A DNA stretch of 64,000 nucleotides from Zerene cesonia (lineage: Eukaryota; Arthropoda; Insecta; Lepidoptera; Pieridae): positions 1,488,001 through 1,552,000 of the forward strand of contig NC_052115.1 of assembly GCF_012273895.1 (NCBI RefSeq), given 5' to 3'. The notes beneath the pieces are model-generated. The model was not told where the DNA came from. It made no database searches and saw only the letters and a list, made by a program, of their open reading frames with translations. The position numbers and the translations under genes were made by a program. Below, one piece after another: positions 11,024 to 22,844 of this stretch (the first letter of the stretch is position 1; each line of letters opens with the position of its first letter).

Positions 11024-13387
11024 TGTAAATTTGAAGTTATACATTCTAAAAAGTTTTCAAACTACGCAACACTCAAACTAAGCAAATTTATAAAATGTTC
11101 ACAAGTTTTCCTTTAAATTCGCACTCGATTTTGTATATGCGAATTACTTCTTTTGGCGAATAGGCCTTTGAATTTTTTAAATCTTTTGTCTCGAATTGAC
11201 AAAGTTCAAACGAAGTTTCGAAACCTTGTTACAAAAATTCTTATAACTAAAATTGTATTCAATCAAAGACGAATGTTTTCGAAATTTAAATTTGTTATTA
11301 CATTGTTGGGAATAAATATATAATAGAGAAATGGGCGTAAGTACATAACTTGATGTAATTCTTCAACTGACTATAATTAATCTAGGCATAAATCTAGAAA
11401 TAGTGACATAGGTCATTGTAGTTGGATGTTACATACTTATTTTTAAATGTATTTTTATAGCACTCATATACATTTTATGAAAAAATCTCAGTTATTTCAA
11501 AATGCACCAAAATTATGAATGGCAAATGAATTTCTCATATCATATCTTCCGTATACAGAGCCCTAAATAACTGGTAACCACACACAACACGGCAGCATCA
11601 AACCGATAAATCTAAATATTTGTAATAATAAAACTTTGTCGCTCACAAAAGGAGCAATAGCTGTCTGTGATGTGTGCAATTTCTTCGAAAGAAATCCGAA
11701 ACTTCACCGAACGTTGTCTATTGTGGTTACTGGTATATAATGGTTGTTATTATATTGTTGTGAAATATTGGAAAATGAAATTGAGTGAGAGAAATCATTG
11801 ATTATATGTCTTTATAACAATATACACTTCATGTTAGGTGGATATATTTATTTATTCTTTATAGTAGTATCACCGAAAAAGAAAGGAGAACAATAAATTT
11901 TCATTATAAAAAAGACCATGCCGGCCATTGAATAATTTCCTTAAAGAAACGTATAAAAGTAAGTGAGACCATTTAGTTGATCCGTTTATATGACTTGTCA
12001 CTATCAACATTTTAGAATTTATCAATATGTTATCAGTTACCGAATTACAACAAAAAGTTTATAGTTTTAAATAATAGAATATGCAAACTACAATGCTACA
12101 TTTAAATTTAAAAACGTTCAAATTTTTATGTATGTGTTTCTGTTTACATAACAGAATACCACACATACATAATAAAACCTGTAAAACATCAGTATCACTG
12201 GGGAACACTTCACTTATTCGCCTTTGGGTAGCCTTCAAAATAAATTATTAATTCCAAAACCGAATTTCTAGTCTATCGGGAGTGACGTATTAGTAACTTA
12301 TTAAAAAGTAATTCACCGTTAGAGGACCCCAGAACTGCGTCAGAATGAAACGACCTTTAATTAAGGGCCGGTGTATTTGAGTCTGCACGAAACAGACATA
12401 TGTCGGGCTACCCTTTTCATTGTTGGTGACGCGTGGGATTTACCCTTACGGTCGTTACGGATCGAGTTCGAGTCGAGATCGTGTCGAGTTGGAGAGTTTT
12501 CAGTGTATCTAGTCTTACTATATGATTATGGTTGCAATGTTTTGTTAAAATATAAACGGCAAAATGGTAATTGTAACAATACTCGATTTGTAATAAACAA
12601 CGGCAAAATTATGAAATGTTGTGAAATATATAAGTATTTTTATTAATAAATATGTCCATTTTTATGTATAAAATTTACATATCACATGAATAATTGAATG
12701 AATTCATCGCACTTCAGTTAGATATTTAATAATATTACATGTTTATTATCTCATTTATTTTTTGATAATTTACTTTTCGATGGTTGAACATTCTTCGCTC
12801 GAAGATTATTAGCTCTTTCGCTTTAACATAAATTCATAAATTAAGAAATATTTAATTCCCACGAAAAACTAATACAAATATCAACAAAAATTTGAAGTTG
12901 TTGCATTTTATGTTAGAAATGCACCACGAGAATGATAATAAAATGAATAATAGCAATGGTAATAATAAATAAAAAATACCAGAAGTGTTGTTTATCAGAA
13001 GATATAATTACACATACAATTATTATGATTATTATACATACGATTGACTTGATAGCATCAAATCAGTCAAACAAACAAGAATCGATTTCATGTCATAGAC
13101 AGCTCCTGCAAGATTCGCTACACATTTCACGCGAAACTCACTGTAAACTCGAGCAGAATCGAGATTGAAATGCGATCGAGAACAAATAGTAGGGGTGGTA
13201 AGCATCATGTCGTGCTAACTGAATATTGTTTGCCAGTACAGAGATAGTAACAGGCTATGTCTGGGGAAATTTCACATTCTGTTTGCGAGTTGATATATAC
13301 CTCTAACCAACTAGTTAAGTCGCGCGACTTTGCCCGCGAAAATTTGTTTTCGAATAAAATTTAATTTTTTACAAATTCTACAAATAA
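11024..13387. other. Intergenic, nothing recognised
   Basis: AT-rich sequence without a supported gene. About 12360-12500 is more GC-rich and contains repeated TCGAG-type words followed by TTTTCAGTGT, which resembles an arthropod initiator. No coding exon follows it that I can recognise. Confidence 0.35.
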
Positions 13388-13940
13388 CTAGCTTATTGTT
13401 CGCGACTTCGCCTGCCCATCGCTAAATGCCATCCTTTAAGTTTACGGAAATACAACATAGCCTAAAGTTAGACAATAGACAGGCGGTTAAAATCTACCTA
13501 AATCCCATGTCTTTTAGGCCAAAAAGGCGGTAATAAATTTTGTATTGTTTTTGTGAATTTTCATAATTCTTAAACAAACATAAAACAAATAAACGCTTCA
13601 TATTTTTAGTATCGATCTTCAAAAAGGTTGTTGTCCGAATAATGAAGAAAAATTTCGGATAAATATCTAACGGAAAAATTATTTCACGTATACTGAGCTC
13701 AATTATAGAAAACACAGATTTAGAAAGCTAGATAAGGTATTTCACCTGCGGACGAACCCACGGGCAATAGCAGTATTTATAATGTAAGTAGCAAGTATTT
13801 ATATTGCTCATGTCTTATTCTGATATATAAGCTATATTATTGCAAAGTTTTATAAAAATTCATTCAGTTGTTTTTACGTGAAAGAGTAATAAACATCCAC
13901 CCATCCATATTTACAAATTTTCGAGTTTATATTAGCAGGA
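13388..13940 (-). mobile_element. Degraded, possibly composite Helitron-like element
   Basis: CTAGCTTATTGTTCGCGACT at the left resembles a 3' end read backwards. The right end has TTTTACGTGAAAGAGTAAT and a decayed ATATTAGCAGGA 5' terminus. A second CTAG at about 13728 followed by CACCTGCGGACGAACCCACG suggests two overlapping elements. Confidence 0.45.
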
Positions 13941-14389
13941 TTACCTTTTCAACCAACTTCAAAATAAAAAAAAAAAATCAAATAGGAAGATTTCTTATTT
14001 CTTTTTAATTATCTTTTAATTTTATTTCTTATATTACATAAAAATCATTCAAACATACAAACATCCCTATCAAAACGATAGATGCGAAAGTAATTGTCTG
14101 TCTGCCTCTTCTTCGACCCTAAACCACTAAACTTGTCACAAAAATAGTTTTTTCATCCGAAATGGATATAGTATGGTTTTTAACCCGAAAATCATACGGA
14201 AAGGAGAACCGAGCGGGGAAAAGACCTGGGACTCTTATTTTCCTTTGACTACGCGACTGAAGCAGCGCGCAAAAAGCACGTAAAGAATAAACCAACAACC
14301 AAAAAGTTGATATACTTTAATTTCTATCTTCCACATCAAAATTTGCATACTAGTTTTTGTTAAATTTTAATTAATAAATAAATAACACA

Positions 14390-14605
14390 TTTTTTTTTTT
14401 TTTTTATATAGTGGGGAAATCTTACATAGATACCCACGGCCCCCGGGGAAAAGGAGCCGTGGATTATGTCGGATTCTTACCGACTAAAACCCCACTGTGT
14501 TCCGACGAGCCGCTTTCATGAAGGGGTAACGGGAGCTTGTTAATATACGTCCGCGACCCCTTCGGCGGCAGCCCGTTCCCGGGCCATGACATAAGACTTT
14601 CACAC
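14390..14605 (-). mobile_element. Poly(A)-tailed non-LTR retrotransposon 3' end
   Basis: The minus strand ends in a long A run (T run at 14391-14405). Before it lie a GC-rich 3' UTR with an imperfect hairpin (CCACGGC...GCCGTGG) and a stop after the residues SGVLVGKNPT. The reading frame continues up to about 14691. This is the common 3' end of lepidopteran R1- or Jockey-type LINEs; the exact clade is a guess. Confidence 0.55.
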
Positions 14606-14930
14606 TTATTCATAGAAGCATCTAGAAACATATATCTTCGCGCTCCATACCTTGATTCCAACATCATTAAAGGTAATTCAGGTGTTTGCACATAAAATTA
14701 TATATATACGTTCAATCCCACAAATTGCGGAGATGGTTCTGTTTGTATATCATTGTATATAGTCGTACAAACAACCCGAACACACAATGCCATAACAAGC
14801 TTATTATGTGATTACTGATTTATAGTTTCCTATAAAATAGTATTTGTATCGTCTAATGAAGATGTTATAACCTCTGTTTAAATGTCGATTCTTGTGAAAA
14901 TTACCAATGGGATAAGCCTGTATATTGTAT

Positions 14931-15092
14931 GTGGGAGTCGAGCACGCTTCGGCACGAATTGGGTCAGCTCGCGCCGGGGAAGTACCACACCACCACAGAT
15001 AATTAACTTGAGACAATAGCATGCGAATGTTTCTATGTTTAATTGGGCGAATGGGGAGCTGGAAGCCTTTTCTCCTTTTCCTTACTTTTGAA
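14931..15092 (+). mobile_element. Metulj-like SINE, 5' part
   Basis: It has a well-preserved head (GTGGGAGTCGAGCACGCTTC) and body up to TCCTTTTCCTTAC. It is cut off by a LINE tail at 15093; SINE body text resumes at about 15253. Confidence 0.8.
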
Positions 15093-15245
15093 AGAAGAAA
15101 GAAAGAAAGAAAGCATGTTTATTTAACACCACCACATTAAATTAAAATAAAAAAGTGAACTTATGACTAACGGCGTGGTGCTAAAAAGGGTAACTACTCA
15201 GCATGTGCTACGCGTAGTGCGCAGCGCTGATTTTCAGTAGCCCCT
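15090..15245 (-). mobile_element. LINE 3' tail with (GAAA)n, inserted in SINE
   Basis: A (GAAA)n tract at 15090-15113 is followed by ATGTTTATTT and ends with TTTTCAGTAGCCCCTTGT. The last block recurs at about 45345-45363 after a similar (GAAA)n start, so both belong to one family. A tail of short repeats instead of poly(A) is typical of CR1- and RTE-like LINEs. Confidence 0.55.
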
Positions 15246-15252
15246 TGTCGGA

Positions 15253-15560
15253 GGCCCCTTTTCCCTGTCCTTTTCTTAGTACCTCATCAATCCTTTCTTT
15301 ATCCCTTATTTAATGTTGGCATTCCTGGAGACCCGTATCCTTTTCCTTACTCTTCCCAGTCATTTTCTTTCGTCAATCTTTCTTAATCCCTTTTAACATT
15401 TCATTTCTAGAGATAAGACACACACACAAGCAATTCATTTCTAGAGATGTAAGGTCTGCAAACGACTTTACGCCTTTGTAAATGTTCATAAATTATCAAC
15501 ATTATCTAACCATCAGGCTTCTCACCAGCTCCATTGCTGAGAATGACATAAACAAAATCT
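15253..15560 (+). mobile_element. Metulj-like SINE body and 3' part (two overlapping pieces)
   Basis: Positions 15253-15325 repeat the SINE pyrimidine-rich body (CTCATCAATCCTTTCTTTAT). At 15326 the body starts again and continues through a decayed stem (GATGTAAGGTCTGCAAACGA) to the 3' block CCAGCTCCATTGCTGA and ATGACATAAACA. This implies two SINE copies next to each other. Confidence 0.65.
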
Positions 15561-15839
15561 GTGCTTATTCGAGATTTCCTTTCACAGTACTGTTTTACAG
15601 TTTCACAGTATACATATTTACTATATATTGTATGATGAGTGTATGAAGTTATATGATGAGACTTAGTACAAGTTCAGAAAAAGTATGTGGAGCTTGCTGT
15701 AGGTATGTTATGTTAGAATGTAGCATGATCTGGTCGTAGTGATCGCTGAAAAAAGTGATTTAACATGTAATTTCCTCAATGTAACTATTACTACGGTACT
15801 AATATAAAAAACTACAGAGTTCGCTTGATTGAATACGTT

Positions 15840-15982
15840 CATCTTGGGAACTACGGATCGATTTGGATGAAAATTGGTACAGAGATAGTTTGAGACACAA
15901 GAAAGTACAAATGTTATAATAACCCTGATACTGTTTATGTTTAACCCCCGATTCGAGGGCAAAGCCGCAGGCGGAGAGCTAG
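15840..15982 (+). mobile_element. Helitron-like 3' end
   Basis: It ends GGCAAAGCCGCAGGCGGAG and CTAG at 15979-15982, followed by T, preceded by TTTGGATGAAAATTGGTACA. A related decayed fragment lies at about 46050-46150. The 5' end is not clear. Confidence 0.45.
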
Positions 15983-16685
15983 TAAAATAAAAAAATACAA
16001 TATAATATATAGATGACATCTAAGGACGTGTACCAATCTAATACTTGTGAAGAATAAATTATTAAAAGGCTAACTTATATTAAAGTAGTGGCATGGACGC
16101 TCTCAGTGAATATATAATTTCTGTCCACTAGGAGTAGAAAAATGTTAGAAGAGTTCAAAGGAATGTGAGTATTAGCTAATAATAAATATGAGACATTTTC
16201 CTAAAGCAATGATATATACGCATTTGTGTGAAAAGACTAGACGTACAGAAATGTCAAGATTCCGAGCAAATAAAATGTTGAAGAAATGTTTCGTACTAAA
16301 TACGACAAATCCAGTGCTAAGATATTTAATGAAACTTTATTTTAATTAGGAATTTATCAACCTTATGCTTCACTTTAAAAAATGTTACATTTTAAGTACA
16401 AAATATATTCTACAAATATACGAATGAAGCTATCAAAAGTTTGATGCAAATGTAAACAAGGAGAAGCAAGAACGCGGAGTTAGTTATAACGTTACGACTT
16501 GTCGCGAAATTCCCGTGAGCTTCGCAATAATAAATTTATTTTAACTGTGTCACCTAGGAATCTGTATTCAACGCTTCGTCTTATGTGATTATTGAGGATA
16601 CAATGTCATGATAGCCTGTTAAACACTTTTTAACGTCTTTTTTCATGCACTGTTATATAATACTACTAGTTTTTGCTTAGTATCT

Positions 16686-16815
16686 TCCTCTTGAATAACT
16701 CTATTTAAAAAAACCACATCAATATCCGTTGCACAATTTTAAAGATTAAAGCATACATAGGGACAAAGGTACAGAGAAAGCGACTTTGTTTTATGCTATT
16801 TGTGATATTAAAAAA
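16686..16815 (-). repeat. Helitron family C fragment
   Basis: Contains CCTCTTGAATAACTCTAT and AATTTTAAAGATTAAAGCAT and ends near TTTTATGCTATTTGTGATA. The same order of blocks occurs at 31866-31996 and, partly, at 41690-41815. It is reversed in the element at 35309-35446. Confidence 0.55.
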
Positions 16816-17325
16816 AGGTAAACCGATAAAATAATGTCATAGTCCAGTCAAATGCATCATACTTTCCAATAATGAATACTTAATAAATGACGCGTCACAA
16901 AGTCCCCGTGTGATTTCGCGTACAGTGTAGTGACGTCACCTGAATGTTTGATGCAATCAGACTGTATGAAACGGCGCACTAAATGAATTTTAGAATAAAC
17001 ATGAGTATCAGTCACGAGTTAATATTATCGATTCCCGCTTGGCTTCAAATGATACAGGGGCATTTTCTGTTGAAATTTAAACGTTCAATTGCATTTTAAT
17101 ACTGGTTGTGCTTATTTATTTAGCCTTTGTCAGTTACATAAGCTACAAAACTAGCTTCTTCTAGTGTAGTTTCAAAAATCTATTCAATGGATTTGGTGTG
17201 ATCAAATAACAAATCCAAACATTCTCTCAGATAATGTAAATTAATGACTACATCAGAAATTTGTTTATTATGTTTTTATAGGTCGTCGTTCTATTTATTA
17301 AATACTCGTATGTCCATTTTGATAA

Positions 17326-17480
17326 TCCTACTAATATTATAAATGCGAAAGTTTGTAAGAGGGTGTGTGTTAGTTGCTCTTTCACGCAAAAAGCACTGAA
17401 CCGATTGCGATGAAATTTAGTACGTAGCTGAACAACTGGAATAACATATAAACATTTTAATCCCGATATATAGCAGCTAG
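17326..17480 (+). mobile_element. Helitron (Lep1-like) lacking the 3' hairpin
   Basis: The 5' end is TCCTACTAATATTATAAATG after an A. The element continues normally to TTTTAATCCCGATAT and then jumps directly to CAGCTAG and a T. The 45 or so bases that normally hold the subterminal hairpin are absent. Confidence 0.72.
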
Positions 17481-18148
17481 TTAATAATAGTTCTAGGCAT
17501 GTGCGAGGTATTAATATACGTCTAAATGGAATTTATTTTTCATTAAGCAAGCATTTGACTGAATAAGTGACAAGATATGCTTAAATATTATTAAAATTGG
17601 CCATTGCTACTGAAGTTAATATTTTATGTGAAATTATTCAATTTCGTACAATTTCTTTTGAGTTTATAATCTTGATATTCTCAAATTCAATTACATTTAA
17701 TCGCTGTGAAATTGGTTTTTGCGTTTCGAAGTTAATACGTAGAAACATATTTAAAAATACTGACAATAACAAGACACAATATTATATGAAAAATACCAAG
17801 CGTATATTCTAAATTGTTAATCCACAGAAAACCCTATTTCGTACCAATTTATTCAAATTGTTTATTAAGCATTCATAAAACAAACATCTGTATAATGATG
17901 ATAATGTCATTTCACGCGCCACCCGCTCCATTATTTTGTTCGAAAAGCGACTCCATTGTATTTTTGTTCTGTATCGCTTCCATTGTTTGTTTAATAACAA
18001 CATCAAATGTAGCGGACGTCTTGTTTGTTAGTCGACCTTGGATTGGGGAAATATGTATTGTTTTAATTGTGGGAATTTGTTTTTAAAGGCGCCTTAAATT
18101 TTGGAGGAGGCGAACAATAAACAATTAATTATCGTAAATTGTCGCTGT

Positions 18149-18294
18149 GAATAAAAAGTTGCCTATATGTTATTCCAGTTGCCCAGCTGTCTACGTACCA
18201 AATTTCATTGCAATCGGTTCAGTAGATTTTACGTGAAAGACCAACAAACACACACACATACTTACAAACTTTCGCATTTATAATATTAGTAGGA
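18149..18294 (-). mobile_element. Helitron (Lep1-like), 3' part missing
   Basis: It begins inside the element at AATAAAAAGTTGCCTATATG and runs to the complete 5' end (TTTATAATATTAGTAGGA). The CTAG end and hairpin are missing. Confidence 0.72.
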
Positions 18295-18519
18295 AGTAGG
18301 ATTACAGAAAATACGTGATTTTAATATGTATTGCTGATTGGAGCTGTTTAAATTTTAATACAAATTTCGATTGAATGTTTTGCAACATCTATCCTAGTTA
18401 GCTTAGACACAAAATACTCAAAGAATACGTTATTGTGAGAAAGTAATTATACTTAGTCTGGCCATAAATACTGTTACACTTAATTATAAAAAAATATTAC
18501 ATTTGAATTTCGAATCTGT

Positions 18520-19519
18520 NNNNNNNNNNNNNNNNNNNNNNNNNNNNNNNNNNNNNNNNNNNNNNNNNNNNNNNNNNNNNNNNNNNNNNNNNNNNNNNNN
18601 NNNNNNNNNNNNNNNNNNNNNNNNNNNNNNNNNNNNNNNNNNNNNNNNNNNNNNNNNNNNNNNNNNNNNNNNNNNNNNNNNNNNNNNNNNNNNNNNNNNN
18701 NNNNNNNNNNNNNNNNNNNNNNNNNNNNNNNNNNNNNNNNNNNNNNNNNNNNNNNNNNNNNNNNNNNNNNNNNNNNNNNNNNNNNNNNNNNNNNNNNNNN
18801 NNNNNNNNNNNNNNNNNNNNNNNNNNNNNNNNNNNNNNNNNNNNNNNNNNNNNNNNNNNNNNNNNNNNNNNNNNNNNNNNNNNNNNNNNNNNNNNNNNNN
18901 NNNNNNNNNNNNNNNNNNNNNNNNNNNNNNNNNNNNNNNNNNNNNNNNNNNNNNNNNNNNNNNNNNNNNNNNNNNNNNNNNNNNNNNNNNNNNNNNNNNN
19001 NNNNNNNNNNNNNNNNNNNNNNNNNNNNNNNNNNNNNNNNNNNNNNNNNNNNNNNNNNNNNNNNNNNNNNNNNNNNNNNNNNNNNNNNNNNNNNNNNNNN
19101 NNNNNNNNNNNNNNNNNNNNNNNNNNNNNNNNNNNNNNNNNNNNNNNNNNNNNNNNNNNNNNNNNNNNNNNNNNNNNNNNNNNNNNNNNNNNNNNNNNNN
19201 NNNNNNNNNNNNNNNNNNNNNNNNNNNNNNNNNNNNNNNNNNNNNNNNNNNNNNNNNNNNNNNNNNNNNNNNNNNNNNNNNNNNNNNNNNNNNNNNNNNN
19301 NNNNNNNNNNNNNNNNNNNNNNNNNNNNNNNNNNNNNNNNNNNNNNNNNNNNNNNNNNNNNNNNNNNNNNNNNNNNNNNNNNNNNNNNNNNNNNNNNNNN
19401 NNNNNNNNNNNNNNNNNNNNNNNNNNNNNNNNNNNNNNNNNNNNNNNNNNNNNNNNNNNNNNNNNNNNNNNNNNNNNNNNNNNNNNNNNNNNNNNNNNNN
19501 NNNNNNNNNNNNNNNNNNN
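18520..19519. other. Assembly gap, exactly 1000 N
   Basis: Placeholder-length gap with no overlap between the flanks beyond two bases. Confidence 0.98.
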
Positions 19520-20078
19520 GTAATAAATGTTATTTGCAGTTAACAATTTTCTTTTTTCTTTATTACAATATTTATGGCAAGACTAGGTATAACTATTAAG
19601 GATCCTATATGTATTTCAAATAAGTAAGTATAAGAAATAAAATATCATCATTAACATTTATTTGTTATCATTTATATCCTCGGGAAATCCACAACAACCA
19701 CTTAACCATAATTATGGTTGAACTGTGGTAAATTAAACAAATAATAATTGTTTGAGGTTTTATATTTTGCTGTAATTCATGTAGAGATATACGTTTTCAG
19801 AGCCATAGCCGAAACTTACATTAACATTTGAAACAACCAAAATAAATTCAACCTTATTCGGATTGATTAAGGTCGGATATACAAAGCGCCAAAGCTCCTG
19901 GATTTAACTTTTGGTCAGGTCAATTTTGTCGCTAATTGTTTATTCAAATGTTATTAATGACCTTGAACTATTTAATTAACATTTTCTTAATTTGTTTACC
20001 ATCTCATCATCATTTATTACCATGTAACTCAGGGAGATAGTGCTGCTAGACGAAATACGTAATATACATTACAGTATT

Positions 20079-20332
20079 GTGGGAGTCGAGCACGCTTCGG
20101 CACGAATTGAGCCAGCTCGAACCTCGAAATAATAGCATGCTATTGTGTTTCGTACGGTGAGGAAAGAGGGTGGGGGGGGGGGGGGCGGTTCCTTTTCCTG
20201 GGCCTCCCTGTCCATTCCTCCTTTCCAGTCATCAATCCTTCCCTTATCCCTTACCCCTTAAAAGTGAGCAGCGTATTCTCAGAGGTCTGAACCTCTGCGA
20301 ATGTTCATGGGGCGTGGTGATCGCTTACCATG
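20079..20332 (+). mobile_element. Metulj-like SINE subfamily B, 3'-truncated
   Basis: The head starts GTGGGAGTCGAGCACGCTTC. The copy has lost the GGGGAAGTACCACACC block. A run of 14 G at 20172-20185 has expanded from the normal GTGGGGGAGC. The stem (CAGAGGTCTGAACCTCTG) is intact, and the copy stops after GTGATCGCTTACCAT. Confidence 0.8.
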
Positions 20333-21107
20333 CAAAAATACAGGACTGTCCTAGTTCGGCTGCGGTTAAATCTTTTATGTACATATATCTTAATTGTATA
20401 GCAGATATCTGTAACTTACTCGTACAATATGTTTTTATTGAGAAATAAGTCATTTTATTACTATTATTATTCGTATCTACATTCTGCAACAAAACACATT
20501 TCTCATACAGATATTCGTTAGGGGTTTAACGAAAAAGCAAATAGTGAACCGCGTTTGTAAAAAATGTAAATTTTATAGCCTGAAGCTGGCCGTCGGTATA
20601 AATATTTGAACTAAGCCCGGCTTCGCTACAGCATGCGCTTCGCACCATCAGACCGTCTATTACACCGAAATAGAACGTGTTAAATGAATTAATTTTAACA
20701 CCGTGACAATAATTTATGTTTGGTATATTAACTCAAATTTGAACATTATTTTATTCAACCAGATTTCTAGTCAAAGTAGGTTCTAATGAGTCGGCAAAAA
20801 ACTCTGTAGTTTGCTCTTTAAAAATCATATCGATGTAACTGCATTTTAGATACAAAATACAAACGATGCCAGAGAAGTATGGATCCAATCTTACATAAAT
20901 TTCAATTAAATTAGGAAATTCCAACGAAATCAGGAATTTTATTGCAAAAACGTACATATAACTTGACATTTTACGTCCTTTTTTACACAGTAATGTTATA
21001 TATCATAATGTTCCATATTTTATTCTTAAATTTATACTAATAGAATTAATCATAAGTTACTAATCATAAGTCAAAATTAAGGCTCTCTTGGTCTAAGTTA
21101 TCTATAC

Positions 21108-21235
21108 TAATATCTTAATGCTGAAGAGTTTGTTTGTTTTATTGAACACACTAATTCCAGGATAGCCCATTTATTGAGGAAGGAACCACAGGCGAAACCG
21201 GACCCTAGCGGTCCGGTTTCTGTATATGTGTAATT
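21108..21235 (+). mobile_element. Helitron-like family D fragment
   Basis: ATACTAATATCTTAATGCTG, AAGAGTTTGTTTGTTTTATT and GATAGCCCATTTATTGAGGA are shared in order with 35070-35240. It ends in a CGGACC...GGTCCG hairpin (CCGGACCCTAGCGGTCCGG). Confidence 0.5.
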
Positions 21236-21639
21236 CTGGATTACACCCAACACTTCACAGTTAACCAGATCAATTTAAATGTAACTCAAATTGTTGAAAT
21301 TATCTATTTCTCGAATTTTTATAACTTCAAAAGGAAAATAAATATTACCTGCGTCAGCAGTATCTATACAAGTTTTTTACGGTGTGATCGCCGGTGAAAC
21401 GAAGCATGTGCATTTATATCACTGTCCATGAAACGTGCCTCCTTATGCGTCGTTAATCTTGTTTATTATACTATTTATTATCTCCGAACAGCTCCCGGAC
21501 GCATCCCGGACGCTCCTGGCCAAGACGAGCGAAATTAAACTTCGAAGTGCAATTGTATGGAAACCCTTGGACTGAACTGGTTGGTATGTTATAATGAAAA
21601 AACAACTGAATCGATATTGACAATACTCTTCCTTGTAGA

Positions 21640-21990
21640 TTTTTTTTTTTTTTTATGTCACAGTCGGCAATGGAGCTGGGAGCGTGGGACGCCTGATGGT
21701 AAGCGCTACCACCGCCCATGAACATTTGTAGAGACGTAAAGTCGATTACAGACCTTACGCCTCTACAAATGGATTGCCGACTTTAAATTGGGAAGGGATT
21801 AAGAAAGGATTTGCGAGAGGAATAAAGGAAAGGACTGGGAAGGGGTAGGAAAAGGATATGGGCCACCGGCTCCCCCACTCACCGAACGAAACACAGCAGA
21901 ATGCTATTTCATGCCGGTCTTCTGTGGGGGTGTGGTACTTCCCCGGTGCGAGCTGGCCCAATTCGTGCCGAAGCATGCTCGACTACCACA
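21640..21990 (-). mobile_element. Metulj-like SINE subfamily A, full length
   Basis: A T run at 21640-21654 (poly(A) on the minus strand) is followed by the 3' block, the long internal stem at about 21724-21772, the purine-rich body, the GGGGGTGTGGTACTTCCCC block and the head ending GACTACCACA. This is the best-preserved minus-strand A copy. No clear target-site duplication is visible. Confidence 0.85.
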
Positions 21991-22099
21991 TATATATATT
22001 ACACATATATTATTACCACATAATGATGTGTGTACTTGGTTTTGTCAGTTTACAACAATTGCCCACGAATATCCCAGAGGGTAAGTCTTAAGTGCCGTT

Positions 22100-22220
22100 T
22101 AAGTAATAATAATAATAAAAATTATTTATTGTACACAAAGAAATTGACAAAAAATACAGTACAAGAAGTTGAGGTACAGAAGGCGGTCTTATCGCTATTG
22201 AGCGATTTCTACCAGACAAC
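22100..22220 (-). mobile_element. CR1/Zenon-like LINE 3' tail
   Basis: An AATAATAATAATAA tract is followed by ATTATTTATTGTACA and GGCGGTCTTATCGCTATTGA. The GGCGGTCTTATCGC block recurs at 37708 and, in the other orientation, near 56620. These are the shared 3' UTRs of one LINE family; the clade name is a guess from memory. Confidence 0.55.
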
Positions 22221-22435
22221 CACAAAGCAAAGGAAAAGCTGCAAGGTAAGAGAGTACGCGTCGTACAAAACGGAAATTTTGATCACAGATACATGCGTGA
22301 TAACTGATAAGTAAAAGCTAAAGTATTTGAATATATTGTATTGTGTGGCAATTTCAATAAACCGATCTCTTAATTTTCAGTATTACTACAAAGAGAAAAC
22401 GGGAAGGAATGATGTGAACCTTCATGATGGTATGG

Positions 22436-22472
22436 TGATGGTAAGCGATCATCACGGCCCATTAACATTAGC
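22436..22472 (-). mobile_element. Metulj-like SINE 3' fragment
   Basis: GATGGTAAGCGATCATCACG and CCCATTAACATTAGCAGA match the 3' region of subfamily B. The fragment lies just upstream of a plus-strand copy. Confidence 0.5.
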
Positions 22473-22613
22473 AGAAATAGAATCGCGCCAATCCGCGGGA
22501 AATCCACGTCGAATTGAGAGCCTTTTTCCTTTTTTAAAACCTCTCTTTCCGGAAGACCGTTTCCTTGTTGATATGTTGCTGTAATCGTGATTGTCTAAGG
22601 GGAAACTAAAACC

Positions 22614-22844
22614 AGCGCTAAATTGGCCAGCTCGCATAGGGGAAGTACCACACCCGCATATAAAACCGGCGTGAAATAATAGCATGCTAACGTTTTCGAT
22701 TAGTGACCGGAGACCCGTTTCCTTTTCCAGACCTTCCCAGTCTATTCGTTCTTTCCAGGGGTCGATCTTTTCCTTGTCCTTACCCCTTAAAATTTCGCAT
22801 TTTCAGAGCCACTATCTCTGCGAATGTCCATGACACAAAAAAAG
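22614..22844 (+). mobile_element. Metulj-like SINE subfamily B, both ends eroded
   Basis: It runs from AAATTGGCCAGCTCGCATAG through CCGGCGTGAAATAATAGCAT and the body to CTCTGCGAATGTCCATGAC and a short A run. The first bases of the head and the final 3' block are missing. Confidence 0.75.

Noticed and set aside
15090..15113. CRISPR-like or regulatory array from repeated GAAA
   Set aside because: It is a simple-repeat LINE tail in an animal genome, without spacers.
18497..19546. Long open frames across N runs (also at 8288, 28276, 48582 and 48771)
   Set aside because: Only N-coded residues fill them; the visible ends are a few codons of AT-rich sequence or SINE text.
21755..21976. Open frames of 70-100 codons in several places with similar proteins (for example 31507, 31520, 24863, 63404)
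   Set aside because: They all fall inside Metulj-like SINE copies on either strand and share residues because the SINE is repeated; SINEs do not encode protein.
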